DNA of 64,000 nt from Alphaproteobacteria bacterium (GCA_030428615.1 JAUIDN010000004.1:62001-126000); one strand, 5' to 3'; numbered from the stretch's first letter, positions 9,151 to 17,635 are shown. Translations and numbers: made by a program. Notes: generated from the letters alone by a model not told the origin.

Positions 9151-9194
9151 TTTGGCGCTATATTGCTCCCTGGCTTTTTCAAAATATTGAACAT
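9018..9194 (-). pseudogene. N-terminal segment of the PAS-MCP gene, closed by an amber codon
   Basis: From ATG at 9194, preceded by AAGG about 10 nt upstream, 58 codons encode the receptor N-terminus and the first half of PAS1, with D-M-N-G-I-I-L-D-A-N-K-N-F-L matching the equivalent positions of PAS2 and PAS3. The frame then meets TAG at 9020-9018, exactly where PAS2 and PAS3 have an acidic-type linker residue before G. Translation would resume in the same frame directly after it. There is no frameshift; one base change restores a 627-residue protein. Confidence 0.8.
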
Positions 9195-9424
9195 ATCTTT
9201 GTCACCTTAATTAATAACTATTGTAATAAACCCCAAAGTGAACACTAAAATAAGATTGATATATTAAAAATACATTAAACAAATTACATTTAGTTACAAT
9301 TGTTTGAGGAGTATTTAAAATACATTTAAATATTTAAGAATATATTAATATAATAATATATATTTATTTATTGTGGGTTGGGCTGAAACTCATAGTAATC
9401 AGATAAAAATAGCTTCCAGCGCTC
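9195..9424. other. AT-rich intergenic stretch
   Basis: Very AT-rich sequence with runs such as TTAATATAATAATATATATT around 9345-9365. It must contain the leader and promoter of the chemoreceptor gene on the minus strand. I see no coding frame or RNA gene in it. Confidence 0.5.
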
Positions 9425-9452
9425 TTGACATTACCCGTCCTGAGGTTAAGTT
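9425..9452 (+). promoter_or_regulatory. Promoter candidate for the riboswitch and EamA gene
   Basis: A perfect -35 TTGACA (9425-9430) is followed 16 bp later by TAAGTT (9447-9452), four of six matches to the -10 consensus. Transcription would begin near 9459, only about ten bases ahead of the riboswitch aptamer, a good fit. Confidence 0.55.
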
Positions 9453-9470
9453 CAGAATACCTATTTATGT

Positions 9471-9566
9471 ATGGCTAGGGTTCCGCTGATTTCATCAGGT
9501 CAGGACCGAGCGTCTTGATGAACCGGATATGGTAGACACCTTAAAGATTAAAAAACTAGGGGGGAT
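9471..9566 (+). promoter_or_regulatory. ykkC-family riboswitch (guanidine-I or a variant)
   Basis: The conserved ykkC landmarks occur in order: GGCTAGGGTTCCG (9473-9485), a hairpin CTGAT/ATCAG, then GGTCAGGACCGAGCG (compare GGTC-x-GGTCCGAGAG), then GACACC for the ACAC box, and AAACTAGGGGGGA (compare AAA-x-CCCGGGAGA). A short stem GTGAGC/GCTCGC with a following T-rich run (about 9573-9605) could be the expression platform. Known ykkC classes respond to guanidine, ppGpp, PRPP or nucleoside diphosphates; changes from the classical bases mean the ligand cannot be assigned by eye. The element leads directly into a DMT-superfamily transporter gene. Confidence 0.7.
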
Positions 9567-9614
9567 AGATGGGTGAGCATTTGCTCGCTTATTTAAAATT
9601 TTTAGGGAACTGTC

Positions 9615-10472
9615 ATGACACTCATTGCATTGTTACTTGTTATTGCTGCCGCTTTTTGCCATGCGACATGGAACTTTTATGTCAAACGTATTGGCGGTGG
9701 CCCGGAGCTTGTCTGGCTGATCTCATTTTTGTCAAATGTGATCTATCTGCCTTGGGTTATATATATTTTCTGGGCCCAGATGCCGGATATTGGCATTCAT
9801 GAGATATTATTCGTTATCGGAAGTTCCATTCTTCACACGGTATATTTCACGCTTCTTCAACGCGGATATCGCCATGGCGATTTGTCCTTGGTTTATCCGC
9901 TGGCGCGATCAACGGGCCCGGTTATTTCAGTTATATTTGCGGTATTGTTTTTAGACGAAGATTTGACCATCAGAAACATTATTGGTGGGGGTATTATCAT
10001 TTTCGGCATCTTCTTTCTTACCGGAGGGTTCAAAAAACGCGCAAAAAATGTATCAGTATCTATTTTATATGGTTTAACTGTTGGGTTTTTTATTGGTAGT
10101 TACACGGCTTGGGATGCCTACGTAGTATCCGTATTGATGGTCTCACCGGTGTTACTTGATTATGCATCCAATACGTTTCGCTCAATCCTGCTGGCCCCCG
10201 TAGCATATCGGCGAAAAGACGCGGTTATCGCTCATTGGAATGACCATAGATTGGGGGTGATGCTGATTGGTTTTTTAAGTCCGCTTGCTTATATTTTATT
10301 TCTTTTTGCGATTACTTTTACACCGGTGACGCTTCTTGCCCCCGTGCGGGAAACCAGCGTGCTGATTTCCGTGTTAATGGGTAGCATCTTGCTCGGTGAG
10401 GGGCACCTGAAACATCGCCTGATCTGGTCCACTGTCGTCGTATGCGGGGTAGGGATACTCGCGACGGCATGA
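9615..10472 (+). CDS. EamA/DMT-superfamily inner-membrane transporter
   Basis: A 285-residue protein with about ten hydrophobic helices in two homologous halves, the first starting A-F-C-H-A-T-W-N-F and the second A-x-W-D-A-Y. P-L-A-R-S-T-G-P and a matching P-V-R-E-T-S-V motif end the halves, typical of EamA metabolite exporters. The ATG follows a weak ribosome-binding site. Because the leader carries a ykkC-family riboswitch, and ykkC elements often control exporters from the same superfamily (SMR guanidine exporters), export of guanidine or a related nitrogen metabolite is a reasonable inference, not shown. Confidence 0.85.
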   Translation: MTLIALLLVIAAAFCHATWNFYVKRIGGGPELVWLISFLSNVIYLPWVIYIFWAQMPDIGIHEILFVIGSSILHTVYFTLLQRGYRHGDLSLVYPLARSTGPVISVIFAVLFLDEDLTIRNIIGGGIIIFGIFFLTGGFKKRAKNVSVSILYGLTVGFFIGSYTAWDAYVVSVLMVSPVLLDYASNTFRSILLAPVAYRRKDAVIAHWNDHRLGVMLIGFLSPLAYILFLFAITFTPVTLLAPVRETSVLISVLMGSILLGEGHLKHRLIWSTVVVCGVGILATA

Positions 10473-10481
10473 GAATAAGTT

Positions 10482-11582
10482 TTATTTCTGATCCAGTCTC
10501 ATTTCAATACGGCGGTTGCGTCGGTAGGCATCCTGATTATCGGCAGGATCAAGCGGATGAAACTGACCAAACCCTGTGGCCGCGAGCCGCTCTGCCGGGA
10601 TACCCTGACTGATCAGATATTTAACCACCGAAAGCGCCCGCGCTGTTGACAGATCCCAGTTTGATGGGAATTGGGCGGTTCGGATTGGTAAGACGTCTGT
10701 GTGACCATCTACGCGCAGTATCCAGTCGACATCATCAGGGATTGTTGTCATTATATCAGAAAGTGTTTGGGCCAGTTTCTGCATTTCCTGTTGACCGCCC
10801 TGTCCGAGAGTAGCGGAGCCGGAGCCAAATAAAACTTCCGACTGGAAAATAAACCGGTCACCCTGAATACGAATGTCTGTGCGGTCTCCCAGAGCCTGTC
10901 TGAGACGCCCAAAAAATTCTGATCTGAACTGGTTAAGTTCAGTTACCTTCGATGCAAGAGCTGTGTTTAAACGCTGGCTCAGGTTGGTGATTACGGCCTG
11001 CTGCTCCTTATCCCTTGCCTCTGATGCCTCAAGCGCTTCACTAAGCGCGGCGAGCTGTTGTCTTAAACTTGAAAGTTGCTGATTAAGAACTGCTACTTCA
11101 TCCCGGGCCTGTTTTGAAAGGGCACGTTCCTTATTCAGATTATCCATTGCGCCATTATAACGGCCTTGAAGGTCGGCAATCATTTGCTGCTGTTCATCGG
11201 CGGAGCGGCTAACGCGACCGGTAACGCCTTCTGCTTCTGCAATATCGGCTTCCAGTTCTGCAATGCGGCGTTGAAGCTGCTCGCGGTCACCATCAGCCAC
11301 CTGAAGCGACGCTGAAAGCTGAGTAACGTTGGCACGAAGATCATCATTCGCCTGACGTTGCATACTTAAAAGGTCACTGAGTTCCAGAACCTGTGTACGG
11401 AGCCGGTCCAACGCTTCGTCGCGCCCGGAAAGAGCCTGTCCAAGGAAAAATTGCGCCAACATAAAAATGGAAAGCAAAAAAATGATCACCAGCAGCAATG
11501 TACTGAGCGCATCGACAAAGCCGGGCCATGTATTGTTACTGGCGTCGCCGCCGGGGCGCCCTCTTGACCTGAGAAGTGCCAT
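10482..11582 (-). CDS. MotB/OmpA-like stator protein with long coiled coil
   Basis: A 366-residue protein: short cytoplasmic tail, one membrane helix (about 22-45) with D24 in F-V-D-A-L-S-T-L-L placed like the proton-carrying Asp of MotB, a long Gln/Ala/Leu-rich coiled coil (about 55-215), and a C-terminal OmpA peptidoglycan-binding domain (V-D-G-H-T-D near 300, then G-x-G-x-x-x-P and N-R-R-I-E-M). With the MotA-like gene just upstream (TAATG overlap at 11582) it should form a proton-driven stator anchored to the wall. Flagellar MotB has no such coiled coil, so a non-flagellar job is likely. No flagellar gene is nearby. Confidence 0.85.
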   Translation of the reverse strand: MALLRSRGRPGGDASNNTWPGFVDALSTLLLVIIFLLSIFMLAQFFLGQALSGRDEALDRLRTQVLELSDLLSMQRQANDDLRANVTQLSASLQVADGDREQLQRRIAELEADIAEAEGVTGRVSRSADEQQQMIADLQGRYNGAMDNLNKERALSKQARDEVAVLNQQLSSLRQQLAALSEALEASEARDKEQQAVITNLSQRLNTALASKVTELNQFRSEFFGRLRQALGDRTDIRIQGDRFIFQSEVLFGSGSATLGQGGQQEMQKLAQTLSDIMTTIPDDVDWILRVDGHTDVLPIRTAQFPSNWDLSTARALSVVKYLISQGIPAERLAATGFGQFHPLDPADNQDAYRRNRRIEMRLDQK

Positions 11583-12889
11583 TAGTCATCCCTTTTTGCT
11601 GTAAGGGCAGGTTTTTTATCCGTTTTGGGGTTTACTTCTGGCATTTTATAATTGCCGTCTTCAACGATCGTTTTTTTTGGTGCGGGTGAGGGAGCCACTG
11701 CTGCTTTTGTAATATCGGGTTGCGGCTTTGTCGCAGGTGCCTGTCTTGCCGCGGCTTGTTGCTGGACCGCTGCTGCAGGCGCACTGCCGCCATCAACCAT
11801 GGCGCCCAGGGTACGCGCAAGCACACGAATTTCAGAATGAAGACTCGAGGCAAATTTGTCCTGCGACTTTATTGTTTCGTCGGTCAGCGTCTTGAGCTGC
11901 ACGTCAATATTCCGTAGATGTTTTTCGCTTGTCTCACTGCTGCCGCCTTTTGAGCCAGCAAGAACCGTAACCATCTGCTTCATCACGGAACGCATTTCTG
12001 TCTGATGATCAACAAGGCTTGAAAGCTGGACGGACAAATTTGTTATTGCCTGATTGACCTGCGTTCGGTTTTCTTCCGATTTGGAAATAACCTTGTGAAG
12101 ACTGTCAAGACTATCAGCACTTTCTTCAAGGAGAGCGCTTACATATGCGGGAACAGATGCATCGCCCGTCTCAAGTGAGATATTTGAACCACCGGATGAC
12201 AGCTTGGTGATCCCGGAAAGCCAATCTTCAAGATGATTGAAAAAACGGCCTTGAGCCTGCCCGGTTTGAAGGTCGATAAAACCGAGAACCAGAGAACCTG
12301 CAAGACCGAAAAGAGATGAACTGAAGGCGGTGCCCATGCCAGCGAGCGGCGCGGCGAGCCCTTCCTTCAAATCTTCAAACATGATGGAGACATCCCCGCT
12401 TCCTACCTGAAGGCTGTCAATGGTTGCACCAATTGACCCAATGGTGGTCAGCAATCCCCAGAACGTACCCAATAGTCCCAAAAATATAAGAAGTCCTATA
12501 ATATAACGTGTTAGTTCGCGACCTTCGTCCATTCTGGCGGCGATCCCGTCCAGTAATGTGCGCATGGACATGGTTGATAGCGACATTTTCTTATCACGGC
12601 GTTCTTCCATCATGGTTGCCATGGCCCCAAGAAGTTCCGGTGCCTGACCTGGTGTTTCAGTGCCTTCGCTTTTTCTGAAACTATCAAGCCAGTTTACCGA
12701 CGGCACCAGCATATATGTCTGGCGCATGGAAATGAATACCCCTGCGACAAGAACCAAAGCAATCAGGCCATTAAGGCCCGGATTGGCGGCAAAAGCGGCT
12801 TCCATCGTCGGAAAGAGAAATGCACCAACAATTATGACACCTACTAGAAAAAAAATGGTTCTATTCAGGTATTTCTGTGGTCTGATCAT
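11582..12889 (-). CDS. MotA/TolQ/ExbB-like proton-channel protein
   Basis: A 435-residue inner-membrane protein with two N-terminal helices, then a pair of conserved helices in the MotA/ExbB fold: Y-I-I-G-L-L-I-F-L-G-L-L-G-T-F-W-G-L (about 130-150) and M-G-T-A-F-S-S-S-L-F-G-L-A-G-S (about 185-200). The C-terminal third is a cytoplasmic helical and Ala/Pro-rich tail. It pairs with the MotB-like gene, whose start codon overlaps its stop. The frame is open to a TTG at 12925, but the ATG at 12889 has GGGAG ahead and is preferred. Confidence 0.85.
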   Translation of the reverse strand: MIRPQKYLNRTIFFLVGVIIVGAFLFPTMEAAFAANPGLNGLIALVLVAGVFISMRQTYMLVPSVNWLDSFRKSEGTETPGQAPELLGAMATMMEERRDKKMSLSTMSMRTLLDGIAARMDEGRELTRYIIGLLIFLGLLGTFWGLLTTIGSIGATIDSLQVGSGDVSIMFEDLKEGLAAPLAGMGTAFSSSLFGLAGSLVLGFIDLQTGQAQGRFFNHLEDWLSGITKLSSGGSNISLETGDASVPAYVSALLEESADSLDSLHKVISKSEENRTQVNQAITNLSVQLSSLVDHQTEMRSVMKQMVTVLAGSKGGSSETSEKHLRNIDVQLKTLTDETIKSQDKFASSLHSEIRVLARTLGAMVDGGSAPAAAVQQQAAARQAPATKPQPDITKAAVAPSPAPKKTIVEDGNYKMPEVNPKTDKKPALTAKRDD

Positions 12890-13057
12890 TTGTATCGAAG
12901 CTCCCGGCTTAATGCGCCCTAACAATTAATACGCATAGCCCCTTATTATTAATATGGTTTTCCTGACACTTCACTGACTGAATACTATCAACAATGAACG
13001 GGAGAGTCTAAGAATTAGTTGGCAATAATAAGGCGAAAATAGGTTTTAATTATGAAA

Positions 13058-13543
13058 TCAGTTTTGTCTGAGCGTTATTCTTAGCTGGTCAGATGGCATT
13101 TCTCCCGCTGGGCCAATAGCGTGGAGCGCAATCAGTTTTTCTGAAATTCCTTGGGATTGAAGCACATTTTTTGCCTCAATCGCACGGTTGAAAGCCTTTC
13201 TGATCGCCATGTGTCTTGCGGAGGACGGTGTCATATCCATTCTGCTTCTTGGCGGTGTAGCATAGCTATAGATATGGATAGGGACCTCCGACTTTTTAAC
13301 ATGTTCAAGCCATTTTTTCAGGATTTTCATATTTTCCTCTTCCAGCGTTATCTGCTGCGGATGAAAACTAAGATATAATGGTTCAACCGTCGTCAGGTTG
13401 CCAGCATTTAGAAATATTTGTGCCTGCTCACTCGTGGAATGTATAGGAAGGTTCGAAGTCTCTTGCGCAATAGCTTCGGACGGCAGCAGCGTCAGCCATA
13501 GGGCTGACGTGATTGCAAAACTGGCTGCTGTCTTGGGGGTCAT
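13058..13543 (-). CDS. Exported OmpA-like domain protein
   Basis: A 161-residue protein with a signal peptide (about residues 1-26, cleavage after A-I-A) and an OmpA-like fold: L-Y-L-S-F-H-P at about 57, I-H-I-Y-S-Y-A-T-P-P near 90, then A-R-H-M-A-I-R-K-A-F-N-R-A and L-x-A-x-G-P. The peptidoglycan-contact motif is degenerate, so wall binding is uncertain. It is the last gene of the efp-suhB operon, 15 bp after suhB. Function unknown. Confidence 0.65.
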   Translation of the reverse strand: MTPKTAASFAITSALWLTLLPSEAIAQETSNLPIHSTSEQAQIFLNAGNLTTVEPLYLSFHPQQITLEEENMKILKKWLEHVKKSEVPIHIYSYATPPRSRMDMTPSSARHMAIRKAFNRAIEAKNVLQSQGISEKLIALHAIGPAGEMPSDQLRITLRQN

Positions 13544-13558
13544 TATGTTAACTTGTCC

Positions 13559-14383
13559 TTATTGGCTTTGCTTTGACTTATGCGCCTTTCTGGCATTCGA
13601 TAATAACCGTGTTACTGCGCCGTGTATAGCCCCGTTTGTTGCTATAATTTGCCCGGTTTGCAGCATTTTGGCGCGTCCATCAAATTCGCTGACCATTCCA
13701 CGGGCTTCACGAACAATAAGCACACCGGCAGCGATATCCCAGCTTTTAAGACCTTCTTCCCAAAAACCATCATACCGGCCTGCCGCGACCCAAGCAAGAT
13801 CAAGCGCCGCAGCACCAAAACGACGAACCCCGGCCACTTCGCCCATGATATGCTCCAGATTGGTAATAAATGTATCCTGGTGCGCGCAACCATGAAATGG
13901 AATGCCTGTTGCAAGAAGACATTCAGTAAGATTTTTACGGCTGGAAACCGTTAATCGGCGATTGTTAAGGTAAGCTCCACGGCCTTTTTCCGCCCAGAAA
14001 AGGTCATCGGTAATTGGGTTATATATAACAGCCGCCGTTAGTTCGCCGCCCTGCTCCAGAGCAATTGATGTGGCAAAATGGGGGATGCCGTGTAGAAAAT
14101 TTGAAGTCCCGTCAAGCGGGTCAATAATCCAGACACTGTTATTTCCATCCTGCGGCGGTATGTCTTCCCCTTCTTCAAGGATAAAGCCGAATTGCGGCCG
14201 TGCGAGTTTAAGTTCCTCCACGATTGTTTTTTCAGCGCGCAGGTCGGCTTTTGAAACGAAATCGGCCGGTCCTTTTCTGGATACCTGAAGATGTTCCACT
14301 TCACCAAAATCACGCGAAAGTTTGATCCCGGCTTTTTTTGCGGCTTTTTCCATCACATTGATGACGGCGGATTGAAGGGCCAT
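13559..14383 (-). CDS. suhB: Inositol monophosphatase family protein
   Basis: A 274-residue Mg-dependent sugar-phosphate phosphatase. The metal site is clear: E70-E71-G-E-D, then W-I-I-D-P-L-D-G-T-S-N-F with D88 and D91, and the later W-D-I-A-A-G motif near 210. In proteobacteria SuhB hydrolyses inositol-1-phosphate and also acts with the transcription antitermination complex on rRNA. Its start codon overlaps the efp stop (TAATG), so the two are translationally coupled. Confidence 0.9.
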   Translation of the reverse strand: MALQSAVINVMEKAAKKAGIKLSRDFGEVEHLQVSRKGPADFVSKADLRAEKTIVEELKLARPQFGFILEEGEDIPPQDGNNSVWIIDPLDGTSNFLHGIPHFATSIALEQGGELTAAVIYNPITDDLFWAEKGRGAYLNNRRLTVSSRKNLTECLLATGIPFHGCAHQDTFITNLEHIMGEVAGVRRFGAAALDLAWVAAGRYDGFWEEGLKSWDIAAGVLIVREARGMVSEFDGRAKMLQTGQIIATNGAIHGAVTRLLSNARKAHKSKQSQ

Positions 14384-14946
14384 TATTTTGCTCTCTCGTT
14401 ATAGCTGCCGTCTTCTGTATTGATGACGATGCGATCATCCTGATTTATGAAAGTGGGCACCATAACACGCACGCCATTGTCAAGCAACGCAGGTTTGTTG
14501 GATGATTTTGCGGTTTGGCCTTTAACAACCGGTTCTGTTTCAACGACCGTAAGTTCCACCGTTGCCGGAAGCTCAACACCAAGCGGTGTTGTTTGGTAAA
14601 ATTCAACAACCACTTCCATACCATCTTGCAGGTATTGTGCCTTGTCACCCAGAAATTCGCTGGAAATTTCTATTTGCTCGTAGGTTTCCGCATCCATGAA
14701 TGTGTACATGCCATCTGCTTCAAACAGGAATGTCTGGTTCTTCTGTTCCAAGCGCACTTTTTCAACTTTCTCAGAAGAACGGAAACGTTCATTCAGTTTG
14801 CGACCATCCAGCAGGTTTTTAAGTTCCACCTGAAGATAGGCACCGCCCTTGCCGGGTTGGGTGTGCTGGATCTTAACAGCCACCCATATGGTGTCCTGAT
14901 GTTCAATTACATAACCGGGGCGAATTGTATTGCCGGGGATCTTCAT
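14383..14946 (-). CDS. efp: Translation elongation factor P
   Basis: A 187-residue EF-P with the KOW-like N domain and two OB domains, ending in the usual R-V-x-V-P-T-F-I-N-x-x-D-x-I-x-I-N-T-x-x-G-x-Y pattern. The tip loop reads P-G-K-G-G-A-Y, placing the modifiable lysine at K33; no lysyl-modification genes (epmA/epmB) lie in the window. The protein rescues ribosomes stalled on polyproline. First gene of the efp-suhB-OmpA-like operon. Confidence 0.96.
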   Translation of the reverse strand: MKIPGNTIRPGYVIEHQDTIWVAVKIQHTQPGKGGAYLQVELKNLLDGRKLNERFRSSEKVEKVRLEQKNQTFLFEADGMYTFMDAETYEQIEISSEFLGDKAQYLQDGMEVVVEFYQTTPLGVELPATVELTVVETEPVVKGQTAKSSNKPALLDNGVRVMVPTFINQDDRIVINTEDGSYNERAK

Positions 14947-15028
14947 GGTTTCACCTGTTCAAAAGAGCTAACATAGAATTTGCGCGGAAATTAACACCAT
15001 AGCAACGTGTTGGCAACAGTTATAAGGC

Positions 15029-15952
15029 TTAATATGATCTTTCTGGGTCTACCTCGTTTTTAAGAGGTTTCCCATCCTTCATTCTGTGGTAGTTTTCCAT
15101 TATTTGACGGGCTAATTGCGCTTTATCGGTTGGGCTTGAAATATGCGGCGTAATGTGGATTTTAGGATGCCGCCAGAATGGATGATCCTTCGGTAACGGT
15201 TCTGTTGAAAAGACATCCAGCAACGCTCCTGACAACTGTTCACCGGCAAGTGCATCCATCAGATCATTTTCATTTAAATGATCGCCGCGCCCCACATTGA
15301 TTAAATATGCGCCTTTTTTCATCGCATTGAACAGTTTGATATTCAAGATGCCGTTGGTTGCAGGGGTCAGTGGAAGCAGGCAGATAACATAATCAGCATC
15401 AGCCACAGACGGGATGAGCTGATCATCACCATAGTAACTTTTTACATTATGAATATCTTTTTCAGAGCGGCTCCAGCCGGAAACTGTATACCCGTTTTGT
15501 ATAAGAAGTCTGGCGGTGGTTGATCCCAACTCACCCATGCCAAGAATGGTGACGTTACGCCCTTTGACGATATCCCTGCAGCGCCAGTGAGCGGCCGCCT
15601 GCTGTTCACGGTAATAAGTAAGATGAAGGCGGTGATTTAATATTCCGGCGAGAACATATTCCGCCATCTGATCAGACAGAGTATGATCGACAAACCGCGT
15701 GATAGGGACACCTTCCGGTAAAGACGGGTCAGATAATATATTTTCAACACCGGCACCATGAGATGCAATCAGTTTAAGATTTGGAAAATCATTCAACACT
15801 CCCTTGTCATGTTTCCAGACAACAACGCATTCAATATCTTCCGAGTTGCCAACATCAGGATAAGTACGTACCTCAGGGCAGGAGGGGAGCGATTTGAGGT
15901 GTGTTTCCAATATTGTTGGATCGACCTGATTTAAAAGAAGGAGTATAGCCAT
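15029..15952 (-). CDS. ghrA: Glyoxylate/hydroxypyruvate reductase A-like 2-hydroxyacid dehydrogenase
   Basis: A 307-residue NAD(P)H-dependent oxidoreductase. The Rossmann motif G-M-G-E-L-G is at 138-143, and the catalytic set appears as N-V-G-R-G (Arg), the E-P-L region and T-P-H-I-S (His). It would reduce glyoxylate and hydroxypyruvate in the cytoplasm. H-G-A-G-V-E near 65-70 binds the substrate carboxylate. Monocistronic as far as can be seen. Confidence 0.85.
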   Translation of the reverse strand: MAILLLLNQVDPTILETHLKSLPSCPEVRTYPDVGNSEDIECVVVWKHDKGVLNDFPNLKLIASHGAGVENILSDPSLPEGVPITRFVDHTLSDQMAEYVLAGILNHRLHLTYYREQQAAAHWRCRDIVKGRNVTILGMGELGSTTARLLIQNGYTVSGWSRSEKDIHNVKSYYGDDQLIPSVADADYVICLLPLTPATNGILNIKLFNAMKKGAYLINVGRGDHLNENDLMDALAGEQLSGALLDVFSTEPLPKDHPFWRHPKIHITPHISSPTDKAQLARQIMENYHRMKDGKPLKNEVDPERSY

Positions 15953-16006
15953 AAAGCAGTATTATCACAGCGGATGGCTATTGGAATAAAAATTTGAAGC
16001 ATTCAT

Positions 16007-16111
16007 TCATTTTAGCTCTTTCCGCAGGTCATTGGTCGCACTTCTTTGCGCCAACGCGAACACGCCAAGCCCGATAAGGTAAGTCATAATGCCAAGAATG
16101 ATTAAACCCAT
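16007..16111 (-). CDS. Small single-helix membrane protein candidate
   Basis: A 34-residue frame starting M-G-L-I-I-L-G-I-M-T-Y-L-I-G-L-G-V and ending in a charged R-K-E-L-K tail, as expected for a one-helix membrane microprotein with the tail in the cytoplasm. CGGGAAAG stands about 8 nt ahead of its ATG. The gap between neighbouring genes is otherwise empty. Size and layout recall small subunits of membrane complexes, but I cannot name a family. Confidence 0.45.
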   Translation of the reverse strand: MGLIILGIMTYLIGLGVFALAQRSATNDLRKELK

Positions 16112-16193
16112 GAATGCTTTCCCGATGGTTATTTATAAAACCCTATCAGCATAATTCATTTTCAGCAAGTTGCTCAATTGCGGTGTGGGGTAC

Positions 16194-16586
16194 TTATCTT
16201 GGCTTAGCGGTTTCAATGGCCTGACTGATTTCAAGAGCTGCCATCATATCTTGATATGTTTCTTCGCTGAGTAAAAGGCGCAGGTCGCGATTGTCTTTAT
16301 CTAACTGCTTGTATCTATTGAGTGTCTCGCTATCCCCGGGATCAAGGCCCATATCCTTTGACCATTCGAGAATATCATCACAGTCATCATAAAGCTGGAT
16401 TTCCGTCGCGTAATAATAGATCAGATTACCGAGCTTTGGGGCATCGTACCCTTCCGCCATGGTAATGGTGCGGGTCATTTGGTGATGGCGACTTGTCAAG
16501 TCACATTTAAAAGCATTGCCATCCAGTGGTTTTATGGTCATGGTTACTTCTGCGGCGGCAATTGCATCATCGATAAAATCAGCCAT
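16194..16586 (-). CDS. Hypothetical protein
   Basis: A 130-residue acidic soluble protein with no signal peptide, membrane segment or recognised motif. A basic stretch R-H-H-Q-M-T-R (about 33-39) is followed by a helical half rich in D, E, Y and L. Composition and codon use look like those of neighbouring genes, and no overlapping frame competes, so it is probably real. Function unknown. Confidence 0.55.
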   Translation of the reverse strand: MADFIDDAIAAAEVTMTIKPLDGNAFKCDLTSRHHQMTRTITMAEGYDAPKLGNLIYYYATEIQLYDDCDDILEWSKDMGLDPGDSETLNRYKQLDKDNRDLRLLLSEETYQDMMAALEISQAIETAKPR

Positions 16587-16724
16587 TTATATTTTACCTC
16601 CCATAATTAGAATAGTTGAACAGGTAATAGTCCAAATCATATCAAATGTCGAAAAATGGTTTTAATAAGTGGTTACTTTTTCGTTCTTTATTTCTTATAT
16701 CTAAAAGTGAAGGAGCTATAACAA

Positions 16725-17564
16725 GTGAGAATTATTGATTACTTCTGCCTGAGTTTGGTATATTTCTGCATAATGTCTTTTGTTCATACTGTTCATGCGA
16801 ACTCTTTTAAAGCCAGTGATGGCACCATGATTGATTTTGAAGTTGTGGGGTCAGGTGAGCCGCTTGTCTTACTTCACAGTGGTATGATGTCGCGTGAAGA
16901 TATGAGAAGGCAAATAAATCATTTTTCAAAAGAGTATAAAGTGATTGCCATTGACAGTCGGGAACAGGGTAGAAGTTCTTCTTCATCTTCACGGATTACA
17001 TATGAATTGATGGTCAGCGATGTTATGGGGATTATTGATCAGTTGAATATTCAGAAAACGTATGTTTTTGGGCAAAGCGATGGTGGGGTCACGGCATTGC
17101 TTCTTTCATTTTATCATCCGGAACGTATCCTAAAATCTGTCATCCACGGTGCGGTTTATAATCATTCAGCCTATCCGGATGATCAGAAAGAACGTTGGAA
17201 GAATATAACTTGGAGCAAAGATGACGAAGGTGATAATAATCCGGCGGGATTTCCCGGGATGGCGATCGAACATTATCTTCTTGGACACAAGGACCTAAAG
17301 GATTTTAAAGCGCATCTTCAAGAAATGTCTTTTATGTGGGCCACATCTCCGAATTTAACAAAAGAAGACCTTGGCAAAATCAATATTCCAATTATGGTGA
17401 TTGTCGGAGATCATTATGATATTTCTATCCCGCACACAGTAGAGATGCACGAAGCCCTGCCCAATAGCGAGCTTTTCATTGTTCCTGGTGCCACACATTT
17501 TGTGCATGAAGAAAAACCTGACCTTCTTCACAAGGTAATTGGTGACTTTTTGAAACAAAAATAA
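16725..17564 (+). CDS. Exported alpha/beta hydrolase
   Basis: A 279-residue hydrolase with a hydrophobic signal peptide (about 1-26, cleavage after V-H-A). The catalytic triad is readable: S118 in G-Q-S-D-G-G, D229 or D232 in V-G-D-H-Y-D, and H258 in G-A-T-H-F. H51-S-G-M near the oxyanion hole is usual. It starts with GTG, 10 nt after a strong AAGGAG. Substrate unknown; an ester or lactone in the periplasm is the likely class. Confidence 0.85.
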   Translation: MRIIDYFCLSLVYFCIMSFVHTVHANSFKASDGTMIDFEVVGSGEPLVLLHSGMMSREDMRRQINHFSKEYKVIAIDSREQGRSSSSSSRITYELMVSDVMGIIDQLNIQKTYVFGQSDGGVTALLLSFYHPERILKSVIHGAVYNHSAYPDDQKERWKNITWSKDDEGDNNPAGFPGMAIEHYLLGHKDLKDFKAHLQEMSFMWATSPNLTKEDLGKINIPIMVIVGDHYDISIPHTVEMHEALPNSELFIVPGATHFVHEEKPDLLHKVIGDFLKQK

Positions 17565-17576
17565 CTCCCTGAGACA

Positions 17577-17608
17577 GTTAACCCGCTAAGTTGGATGCTT
17601 TGCGGGTT
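17577..17608 (-). terminator. Terminator-like hairpin, copy 1 of 3
   Basis: TTAACCCGC and GCGGGTT arms around TAAGTTGGATGCTTT. It is the divergent member of a family with copies at 20230-20260 and 22346-22376. It stands just downstream (minus strand) of the truncated membrane-protein gene, as copy 2 does after the full gene, so the two were duplicated together. Confidence 0.7.
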
Positions 17609-17635
17609 GGTAGCTTTCGGTATATAAAGTTATAT

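Noticed and set aside
9569-9802. 77-codon plus-strand frame starting just after the riboswitch
   Set aside because: Wrong frame relative to the EamA gene, overlaps it, and has no recognisable product; its first bases fit the expression platform better.
10482-12889. Zorya-type defence (ZorA/ZorB) for the stator pair
   Set aside because: The membrane proteins are similar in layout, but no ZorC, ZorD or ZorE gene lies nearby; neighbours are a transporter and housekeeping genes.
13398-13895. Long open frame on the plus strand across the OmpA-like and suhB genes
   Set aside because: It is the shadow of well-supported minus-strand genes with catalytic motifs; no ribosome-binding site or domain on this strand.
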